From Methanomassiliicoccales archaeon UBA147 (GTDB lineage Archaea; Thermoplasmatota; Thermoplasmata; SG8-5): DNA of 30,863 bases. Below the pieces are notes generated by a model. The model was not told where the DNA came from and ran no database searches. It was given only the letters and a program-made list of their open reading frames with translations. Of this stretch, positions 15,428 through 24,300 are shown one piece after another; the stretch's first letter is position 1, and each line of letters begins with the position of its first letter. Location: contig DAJR01000064.1 of the NCBI GenBank assembly GCA_002496385.1, positions 1 through 30,863 on the forward strand, written 5' to 3'. Both the position numbers and the translations under genes were made by a program.

Positions 15428-17077
15428 TCAGTAAATCGGCGGCTCGTCGTACTCCCCGTACACTGCCCTGAGCACGTTGCATGTCTCCCCAAGGGTGGCA
15501 TGGCTCTTGACTGCCTCGATGATGAACGGCATCAGGTTCTCGCTCCCGCCGGCCGCTTTCTCAAGTTTGGAAAGCGCTGACTCATACTTTGCCCTGTCCC
15601 TGTCCTTTCTCAGGTCTGCCAAACGGCGCATCTGCCTCTTCTCGCCCTCCGGGTCCATCTTGAGAATGGGGATGTCCATGTGCTCCTCCTCGGTGAAATC
15701 GTTGACCCCTACGACGATCCTCTTTCCCGAGTCTATCTCCTTCTGGTACCGGTAGGCCGCATTGGCTATCTCCTGCTGGAAGAAACCCTTCTCGATTGCC
15801 CTGAGGACGCCGCCCAGCGCCTCCACCTTGCCGAAGTACTCATAGGTCTTCTCCTCCATGAAGTCGGTCATGTATTCCACGAAATAGGAGCCTGCCAGCG
15901 GGTCTATGGTGTTCACCACGCCCGATTCATGCGCGATCACCTGCTGCGTGCGCAGGGCTATCTTGACGGCTTTCTCGGAGGGCAGTGCCAGAGCCTCGTC
16001 CATCGAATTCGTGTGAAGGGACTGGGTGCCGCCCATGACCGCGGCAAGCGCCTGAATGGTGGTCCTCACTATGTTGTTCTCGGGCTGCTGGGCAGTGAGG
16101 CTGCATCCCGCAGTCTGGGTGTGGAACCTCAGCCACATGCTCCTCGGCTTCTTGGCACCGCGCCTCTTCATCTCCTTGGCCCATATCCTGCGGGCCGCCC
16201 GGTACTTGGCTATCTCCTCGAAAAGGTCGTTGTGCGCGTTGAAGAAGAAGCTCAGCCTGGGTGCGAACTCGTCAAGGACAAGCCCCCTTTCCATGGCCGC
16301 GTCCACATAGGCGAGCCCGTCCCCGAGCGTGAAGGCAAGCTCCTGGACCGCGGTCGAGCCAGCTTCGCGGATGTGATAACCGGAGATGCTGATGGTGTTC
16401 CATTTCGGCACCTTCCTGGTCCCGAACTCAAAGGTGTCGACAATCAGACGCATGCTCGGCTCGGGCGGGAATATCCATGATTTCTGGGCTATGTACTCCT
16501 TCAGGATGTCGTTCTGAATGGTGCCGTTCAGTTGCCCAAGTTCGGCTCCCTGGCGCTCGGCCGCTGCCAGGTAGAAGCCCCACACAACGGCCGCAGGGCC
16601 GTTGATGGTCATGGACGTGCTCACGTCCTTCATCGGGATGCCGCCGAACAGTATCTCCATGTCTTTGAGGGATGAGATTGCCACGCCGCACTTGCCGAAC
16701 TCGCCTTCGGCCAGCGGGTCATCGGAATCGCGCCCGTACAGGGTCGGATAGTCAAAAGCGGTCGACAGCCCTGTTTCGCCGTGCCCCAGAAGGTACTTGA
16801 ACCGCGCGTTGGTCTCCTCGGCTGTGCCGAAGCCCGCGAACTGGCGCATTGTCCAGAGGCGGCCGCGGTGCATGGTGGGCTGGACGCCCCTGGTGAAGGG
16901 ATATTCCCCGGGAAATCCCAGTTTATCGATATAGTCGAAATCCTTCAGGTCGTCAGGCGTGTATAATCTCGCAATCGGAACGCTGGAGGTTGTGACGAAG
17001 TCCTTCTGGCGCTCCTTGGTTCCCTCGACGGACTTGGTCCATTCCTCCCTGGCCTTTTTCATCGACTTCTTGGGCAT
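15428..17077 (-). CDS. B12-dependent acyl-CoA mutase large subunit, isobutyryl-CoA mutase-like
   Basis: The 549-residue catalytic (TIM-barrel) subunit rearranges the carbon skeleton of an acyl-CoA; the B12-binding small subunit is encoded elsewhere. Family motifs include FPGEYPFTRGVQPT, LWTMRQFAGFG, TSMTINGPA, ISGYHIREAG, RFHTQTAGCSLTAQQPENN and GGTQSLHTNSMDEALALP. Known specificity positions point away from methylmalonyl-CoA: Phe80 replaces the Tyr of RQYAG, and Gln198 (YIAQKSW) replaces the Arg that holds the methylmalonyl carboxylate. Phe/Gln is the isobutyryl-CoA mutase pair, and GRDSDDP also matches that group. Alignment was from memory. Start ATG 17077 has GAGG at 17085-17088, seven bases upstream, and a TATA-like AATATTAG (17116-17123 on the plus strand); the open frame to 17110 adds an atypical lead. 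Many databases would label it methylmalonyl-CoA mutase. Confidence 0.88.
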   Translation of the reverse strand: MPKKSMKKAREEWTKSVEGTKERQKDFVTTSSVPIARLYTPDDLKDFDYIDKLGFPGEYPFTRGVQPTMHRGRLWTMRQFAGFGTAEETNARFKYLLGHGETGLSTAFDYPTLYGRDSDDPLAEGEFGKCGVAISSLKDMEILFGGIPMKDVSTSMTINGPAAVVWGFYLAAAERQGAELGQLNGTIQNDILKEYIAQKSWIFPPEPSMRLIVDTFEFGTRKVPKWNTISISGYHIREAGSTAVQELAFTLGDGLAYVDAAMERGLVLDEFAPRLSFFFNAHNDLFEEIAKYRAARRIWAKEMKRRGAKKPRSMWLRFHTQTAGCSLTAQQPENNIVRTTIQALAAVMGGTQSLHTNSMDEALALPSEKAVKIALRTQQVIAHESGVVNTIDPLAGSYFVEYMTDFMEEKTYEYFGKVEALGGVLRAIEKGFFQQEIANAAYRYQKEIDSGKRIVVGVNDFTEEEHMDIPILKMDPEGEKRQMRRLADLRKDRDRAKYESALSKLEKAAGGSENLMPFIIEAVKSHATLGETCNVLRAVYGEYDEPPIY

Positions 17078-17165
17078 TGAAAAACCTCGCGCAGAATAAG
17101 CTGAAGGCAATAGGGAATATTAGGGTTTCGGAGTGGCGATAATAGATTTACGGATTGTAGATTTT

Positions 17166-17300
17166 AGTGAATAGTTAATAATGAATAGTGAATAATTAGG
17201 CTTTTTCTCCTGAATGTTCGATTATTCATGATAAACTTTCCAGCTCGTCACTTTTCACTATTCACTTCCTCACTATTCACTTTCGTCACTTTTCACTTCA
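17166..17300. repeat. Inverted GTGAATAGT / ACTATTCAC repeat arrays in an AT-rich gap
   Basis: The 294-bp gap 17078-17371 contains AGTGAATAG (17166-17174) and ATGAATAGTGAATA (17181-17194) on the left, and several copies of CACTATTCAC and TCACTTTTCAC between about 17248 and 17298 on the right, about 55 bp apart. The two sides could pair as a long imperfect stem. Near 17339-17352 a further small palindrome (CTTGACAAATCAAG) lies just past the stop of the neighbouring minus-strand gene. The remainder shows no gene. Confidence 0.6.
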
Positions 17301-17371
17301 TTCCACTGAACACTTACCATCCTCACAGAGTAAACAATCTTGACAAATCAAGCTCCATCAAGTACCGGCAG

Positions 17372-17662
17372 TTACCCGAACATTGTCCCGGCGTCCGCGG
17401 CCTTCTTCTTCTCTTCCTTGTCCACTGCCTCGACTATGTCCAGCGAGACGATGGCGTGCGTCGGTATCACGCGTATCTTCCCGACCTTGTCTTCATGCGT
17501 GCTGTCCAGTTCGATGCACATTCCCTCGTCGTGCCCGATGGCCGTGTAGCCGACGAACGTGCCGCTGGTCACGAGCGGCTTGTCCCTCGCTTCCAGGGAC
17601 TTCACCCTGTACCTTGACCCTATGCTCAGAACTATCGCGTTCTTGTCCTTGCCGTCAACCAT
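17372..17662 (-). CDS. Small conserved-looking beta-rich protein of unknown function
   Basis: I do not recognise this 96-residue protein. It has no membrane helix or signal. Alternating hydrophobic residues (NAIVLSIGSRYRVKSLEA, TSGTFVGYTAIG, GMCIELDS, GKIRVIPTHAIVSLDIVEA) suggest five or more short strands, compatible with an Sm-like or SH3-like barrel, followed by a charged, lysine-rich C-terminus. ATG 17662 is chosen from the long open frame because GAGGGAG lies eight bases upstream on the minus strand and the residues before it look random. It begins 20 bp after the stop of the winged-helix gene and is probably co-transcribed with it. RNA binding would fit the fold guess but is not shown. 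Confidence 0.72.
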   Translation of the reverse strand: MVDGKDKNAIVLSIGSRYRVKSLEARDKPLVTSGTFVGYTAIGHDEGMCIELDSTHEDKVGKIRVIPTHAIVSLDIVEAVDKEEKKKAADAGTMFG

Positions 17663-17682
17663 GGTATCAACTCCCTCGCAGT

Positions 17683-18138
17683 CTATTTCTTCTTCTCCTC
17701 TGCCAGTCTCTGAATGTGGTCCACCGATTTCCTGTAATTGGCCATGGACACGTTGACATTCTCCTCGACGAAGTGCCACGCGTCGGAGAGGCTGGAGTAC
17801 CGCAGGCGGTATCCCTTCTTCTGCTTCTCCTTGGCATCGAAGAAGACGCACTCCTCTATCAGCGCCATCGCCCTCAGGCTGGCGACATACTTCCCCATCG
17901 TGGGCTGTGTTGTGTCCAGCTCATGGGCCAGCTCCTTTATCTGCCATATCTTGTCCCTCCTCTTGAGGAAGCAGTTCACGAACAACCTGAATGGGATGGA
18001 CTCCCTGATGTCGGAGCCCTTGGTCTTCGGCCCGAAATAGCCAATGTGGGTGAGGAATATCTCGCACGCCTCCTCCAGGTCCTCCACGGACGTGAGGGGC
18101 GTGTGCTTCCGCAGGGTTATCTCGAAGTCCATGTCCAT
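17683..18138 (-). CDS. Winged-helix DNA-binding protein
   Basis: The 151-residue protein has a winged-helix core at about 60-125. IWQIKELAHELDTTQPTMGK reads as helix-turn-helix with recognition residues TTQPTMGKYVASL, and EECVFFDAKEKQKKGYRLRY as the wing. The N-terminal 50 residues (VEDLEEACEIFLTHIGYFG) are helical and may mediate dimers, and the C-terminus is a lysine-rich helix. It is probably a transcription regulator of MarR or ArsR-like size, but no family can be named. ATG 18138 would be leaderless: GCATTAATC on the minus strand (18161-18169) is centred 27 bp upstream. It heads a two-gene operon. Confidence 0.8.
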   Translation of the reverse strand: MDMDFEITLRKHTPLTSVEDLEEACEIFLTHIGYFGPKTKGSDIRESIPFRLFVNCFLKRRDKIWQIKELAHELDTTQPTMGKYVASLRAMALIEECVFFDAKEKQKKGYRLRYSSLSDAWHFVEENVNVSMANYRKSVDHIQRLAEEKKK

Positions 18139-18160
18139 GTGGGGGGCAATGCGACAATCG

Positions 18161-18169
18161 GATTAATGC
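18161..18169 (-). promoter_or_regulatory. TATA box of the winged-helix operon
   Basis: GCATTAATC on the minus strand is centred about 27 bp before ATG 18138, so the transcript should start at or next to the start codon. The gap lacks a ribosome-binding site, consistent with a leaderless mRNA. Confidence 0.5.
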
Positions 18170-18250
18170 TTTTGCTTTAGACCGTTTAAATTGTAAGGGC
18201 TTTTTCCCGTTTTCTCCGCCCTGAATTCCTTCCACCTGCTGGCGAATTCT

Positions 18251-18361
18251 TCAGACAGGCGTTTCCCGTCTTTCTCCATTCCTCTTCCTCCTTCTCCTGA
18301 ACACTATGAATGAGATGCCGAGCGGGATGAATATCGCGATCAGCGTGGCAGAGAATTCCGG
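18251..18361 (-). other. PEF-CTERM-like sorting tail of the giant surface protein
   Basis: The last 36 residues run PEFSATLIAIFIPLGISF, then IVF and a basic cluster RRRRKRNGERR. This three-part layout (PEF motif, hydrophobic helix, basic end) is that of archaeal PEF-CTERM signals recognised by archaeosortases, which cut the tail and attach the protein to the surface. No archaeosortase gene is in the window. A plain C-terminal membrane anchor is the alternative. Confidence 0.65.
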
Positions 18362-21300
18362 CACCGGGACTATCACGGACAGGATGCTCAGCACCTGGGT
18401 CCAGCCTGCGTCGGCGGTTGTGCCGTTGTCCCTGTCCGGGGCTCCGGCGATCACGTCGTTCTTCCCGTCGTCGTCCAGGTCCCCGGCCTTGCCGACGGAC
18501 CAGCCGAAGTGGCTGCCGGCGGAGCCGTTCTTTATGTAATCCGCATTGGATGCGCTTGTCGTGCTGGCCATCGCGGCTGAGCCGTTGAACACATAGACGG
18601 CGCCGGCACCCGTGCCTCCGTTGGCATTGTAAGGCGCTCCCACGATGATGTCGTCATAGCCGTCGCTGTTGATGTCCCCTGCACTGTGGACAGACCAGCC
18701 GAACTTGTCGCCGGGGGATTGGCCGGTGAGGGTGATATCGGGTGATATGCAATACCAATAATAAATTTTCATGTCCAAGAAGACAGGAGAATCACCAACA
18801 TATGACGTATATAGTTTTACTCTGTATTTTAGTGTATTTCCTATAGTTTCAGAAGGGAACCTGTATAACTTTCCGCTTGTAATTGCTGACTGATTCCAGG
18901 TTGTTCCCCCATCCCTTGAGAAGTTAACCCATATTTTGGTATTCGATGGGAGCGTGTTGTTCCAATATGGTTTGATGGCTGTGATATAACCAGCGGATAT
19001 TTTATTTGACGATTCATAAGTCCCCGGTGTGTTATAGGTGAAAACGCGGATATCGTCTACATAGGCTAATGGTGTTCCAGAATCATCTGCGGGGATGGTT
19101 ATCCATCTTTCCGTCGCAAAATGAAGCGTATCAATCGATGCGACCGCCGTGTAAAATGGGGCGTCATTCTTTACCAGGACTTCATCGATGTAAATGTCGT
19201 AGGTATCTGTTGTCGTATCGAAAGCCAATCTGAATTTATACCACTGGTCTTCAGTGTAGCCGGTTAATATTGTGTTTACTGCCCCATCGTAATAGATTAT
19301 ATCGGTACCCAAGAATGTTAAGAGTGCGGCGATTGATGTTCCACTAAGCAGTTCCATTGAGAATGCTGGGTCATTGCCTCCCTGGTCATTCACGCGAGCC
19401 CACCATTCTGCTCCACCGACCGTCGTTGCAGTGAAAGTTGCGCTGTTAATGTAACATCCATCGACGATTTGCGTCGGTGTGCTGTGAGAGGTCACATCGT
19501 CATCATCGAACATTACCGATTGAGAACCTCCATGATAAACTGAATTACTGATGGCCACATTGGTTGTTGCAGTGTCTTCAAGCGTTGTCCACGGAGGACT
19601 ATCTGGATTACTGTTTGCGACATCATTTTCAAAATCATCAGAGAAAATTGTGGTTACTGAGAGATTCATTTTACCATCCGCTGTGGCGTAGACATTGCCA
19701 CCTGGGTTGTTTGTTGCCAATGTGCTTCCAGTATATCTGAAATCTGCTTGGCTTGTATCAAAGATGGATGACGACCCCTCGAAATCGCCATCCAGCCAAA
19801 CAATGGCATTACCGTTCGCAGTTCCGGGGGCACCGATGATTATGTCCGCTTTGCCGCTGCCGTCTGCATTTACATTTCCAGCATCTGCGACCGACCATCC
19901 AAACTTACTGTTAACGGTACCGCTCACACAAATGTACATGTGGTCGATGTAAATTGTGTCCAGGTTCGAGTTGCCTCCAGTCCTGTCAATATCAACGACA
20001 CCAATATACAAGGTTCCAGAGAATGCATCTAGAGTGCTGTCCGAGAAAGTCTGGTAGGTTCCTGGGTCTGATGTCGCGGTAACTGTGATCATCTGCGTCC
20101 AAGTGCTGACGCTGCCGGATCCTGTTGTCGAGTAATAGAATCGGAAATCATCACCTTCGGAATTAGTCGAATGGTACGCTTCTAAATAAACAGTCGTATC
20201 GGTCGAGGATGACGGAATCGACACGGTCCACTTGTGTTCTAATGAACTAATAATTGGTGTGGTATAGGAAATTACTACCTGAACATAATCAACAGCCACA
20301 GTACCTGTGGAATCACAATACACAGCCCAGAGGAGGTTGCCCGAAGAAAAGTAATCCGTGATTGTGGTTGTTATTGTCCTGGTCATTGTATAATCTGTAG
20401 CAGCAGTGAAAGATGCGGTCGCTCCAACAGTATCCCAGGTTGCTGCCACATTATTATAAACATACATGGTTCCAGTGGATGTGGTCGAATATTGGGCCTC
20501 ATACGTCAACTCGATCTGGGTTATCGTTGAAGGCGTGTCCGAAATGGAAAAACGGAATTTTAACAAGTTCTCATCATTATTCCCGGGATCCGTCCATGGC
20601 CCCGCCAAGGTGTTCTCCGACCCCGCAACATTGCTATACTCCCCGTCCGTGAATTCAGTTGCTGAATTCGGGTTTGTCAATTCCGCTTGAGCATTATCAT
20701 CCGCATCGCAAATCCAGGCATCGTGTGGGCCTCCCGATGCTGTAACGCCACTGTACGTATACGTATTCGAACCCGAGTTACCACCAGTTTGAACTTCGGT
20801 TATACTCTCATAATCGTTATCCGTCGCCTGAGTTTTTAAATACGTATTCGAAACAGTGCCAGATACCGGAATATCATTCCCTGCAATGTTATCGGCGGAT
20901 GAGGTAAAAACGCCACCAATTATTTCATAAAACGGTATCGTGCGTATGAAAATGTGGTCGATATATAGTGTATCCAACAAAGAATTCCCGGTAGTCCTAT
21001 CTGCATCTCTGACACCCACGTAAATTCTTCCATCCACGTCTGGCAATGTGGAGTCTGTGTACGATTGGTAGATGTTTGGATCCCCGGTCGTGGGTATGGT
21101 AATGCTTCCCATCATCGAAGTCCACCCAGATGAACCCACTGTACCGCTGTTCGTCAGTGAATAATAAAAATTGAACAAATCTCCTTCAGATGTATCCGTT
21201 CGATTCGCTTCAAGATAAAGTGAACTATCATAACTCGCAGTGGTATCAATGCCCCATTTGTGCTCTAAACCAGAGGTTGATGCTACAACGGGTGGCACCA

Positions 21301-24300
21301 ATACTTGTACTGTAATTTGATCGGCATACAAGGAATAAACCGGTGAAGCAGTGCTGGCGACAGCGACGATATCAAGCCGTCCACCCGTACCGATGTAATT
21401 TGCAATGTTGGAGGTGATGGAGTTGTATATTAACATATCAAATCCTACGGCGAAATCCATTCCGTCGGACGCCAACTTCTCCCAGGAACCGCTATTGAAA
21501 TTATAAATATATAAAGCGGGAAGGGTAGATACGTAAGTGCCGCCATAAGCCATGCCTTCGTATGTAATTCCAATAGTATCAATTGTACTTGGTGTTTCTG
21601 AAATTGTGAATTTCGTGTGAATTATTCCATACTGGGTAGTAATGCTCAGCGTCATTCGGGTATTTTCCGAGGTGGCCACGTTTGTATATGTGGTATATGC
21701 TGTTTCTGTCGTAATGTCCGGGCCGGAACCCGGGGGGTTGGTTTCAGCCAATTTGGTGTAAATCCACTTATCTGTGCCCCCTCCTGAGGAAAAGGAATAG
21801 GTGGTCAGCGAACCCCCGGTTCCTCCTAGTATCTGGACATCGTCAATGTTCCAACCGCTCGCTACATTTACCGAGTCCGAAGAAATTCCGAAACGAACCC
21901 TGGCATCGGCGACATTGTCACAGACAGAAGATATATCAATAGCATATTTGACCCATGCCGAATCCTGATAAAATGCATCGGTGCTTGCGAAAACTTGCGT
22001 CCATCCAGTCCCCCCATTCCCACTGACTGCAACATATGTGTCGTCGTACAGGCTTCTCTCTTGGTTAAGCCACCGCCAGAATGTAAGTTTCGTATTGCTG
22101 TAACCCGTTGTAACGATCTGTGGGGAGGTTAGCCAACCATTTGCGAGGGTGATGCTATTTTCGTAGCACCCCAAATTCGTATTAAGGCCTGTTAGGTCAT
22201 TTCCGATGATATTACTACCTGATTTGGCCGAGGTAGGGTCGTTATTACCTCCGTATTTACCTGTTCCCAACCCCCCGGGCGCACCCCTCTGCCATTCGCC
22301 GTTTGCAGCGGTAGTACTGTATCCAGTCCAGCCTTTATCCGTTTCGAAATCATCGCTCCAAATGACATTATTTCCAGGAACTGTGGTTTCTTTCAAAATC
22401 TCATATGTGTTCTCGCTCGATTGTGTGGATTGATAGTTGCTGGTCACGGTACCTATAACATTCCATTCGGCGCTGGCTATTTTATCAACTGGCTTGTAAA
22501 AGATGTAAGATTTTTCTGTCCCGGGTTCACCGACAATCACCTCACTGCCCCCAGCGCTATCCACATTGCCAGCAGTCGAAACCGAAAAGCCGAAATTTCC
22601 ATTCGTCCTTTTGCCTTTGAGGATTACATCCGCCGTTCCTGCGGTTGTTGGCATTGTTCCATCCCCGTAAAATATGTACGCTCGTCCCTTGCCTGAATCA
22701 GCACCCGGGGCGCCCACGACCACCTCCTCATTCCCGGAGCTGTCGTAATCCCCCGCTCCTGCCACGCTTGCTCCGAACTTGTCCCCTCCCGCTTCCCCGG
22801 CAAGTGCCACGCTCGCGTCATCATCGGCCACAAGTGTAGCGCCGTTGGTCAGAACGGTGCTGTAGAATATGTATGCCTTTCCACCTTTGATGAACTCTTT
22901 CGATGATGCCGAGTTCTGCGGCTCCGGGGTCGCCAGTGCCTGGAAGTCGTTTGAATTTGTATCTGTGTCATAGCCGTTGCCGTCCCCGCTTGAATGTGTC
23001 GCAGAAGATTTTCTTTCATGGCTGCTGCCCTGCGCTGCTGCCGAGATGGCACTGGTTTCGTACACATATGTCGGCGCGCCCCAGCCGAATGCGTCGATGC
23101 AGGCAGCTTGGGCTTCAGCCGGTGTCGCATAGGTTGTTGGGTCCTGCGGGAACATGGCGATTGAGCCCACTGTGTTGCTCAGAGTCCCGGGATCCCCGGT
23201 GTATCCCCAGTCATGGTCCGGAGTTTCAGTCAGTGTTCCGTCTATCCGGATCAGATAGAACCCGAAGGCCGGGATTGTTCCGGAGATGCGGCGCTTGTCT
23301 GCAGCGGGCTGGTACGGGTCGTTCCAGTCCCTGGCAGATGAGAAATAACCCAAATATATCGCGGTGGTTGAAAGGTCGATGTCGGTAGCGGTCGGGTTGT
23401 AGAGTTCCACCCACTCCGCTGCGCCTGTTGACGGCGTGTTGTAATAGACCTCGCTAATCACGACATGGTCAGTTGTTGCCTCGATGGGCGCGTCCGGCGC
23501 CCCGACGATCACGTCCGGCCCTCCGCCATTCACATCGCCAGCATCGCTCACCGACCAGCCGAAATGTGCCCCGGCCGTGCTTCCGTATATCGTCACATTG
23601 GCGTATGTGTTGTTCATGAACTTGTTGTTGGTGGAATTGAACCCCTTGTATCCGAAGAACACGTAAGCAGCTCCGCAGTCCGTGTTCCCGCCGTAATCGA
23701 CATACGGCGCCCCGACGATCACGTCGTCATATCCGTCGGCGTTCACGTCGCCCGCATGCGACACGTTCCAGCCGAACCTGTCGTTGGCTGCGCCGCCGGT
23801 CCCGTTGATAACTTGGCCCAAGGTCATCATGCTCCCGGCCATGGTCTCCGGTCCGGGAAGTGACGACCTCGTGCCGGCCAGTTCAGTTGCTATGTTGTCA
23901 TCCTTTGAATCGTCGCAATCGCCGCCCCATGCCTCAACCTCGAACCACGCGGTGGCGTTCGGGTCCAGTGTCACTGCGATGTACGCCTCAAGCTCCCTTG
24001 AATCTTTCATGTACAGGGGATTGTTGATGAGGCTCCAGCTCCAGGCTCCCTGGTTGGCTCCCGAGAAGATGTTGTAATCGGAAGTTTTGATGGTGCCATG
24101 CTTGCCTGTGAACTGGACCATCCTGTCCGCGCCGATGCCCCCTATCGAGTATCCGGTGGTCTGGGTCGCGTCCGTGTCCAGGTAGATGCGGGCCGTGTCA
24201 TACCCCCTGTTCTCCGGCTTCTCCACCCGGCCTATGAACACATTGGCCTGGACGATGCCGTTCTGCTCCCACACCAGGTAATCGTCTGTTCCGTAGGGGG

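Noticed and set aside
15128..15580. Small open frames in and beyond the convergent gap (15128-15580, 15225-15419 plus, and 15212-15403 minus)
   Set aside because: They compete on opposite strands, one runs into the mutase gene, and none has a start signal or a recognisable domain.
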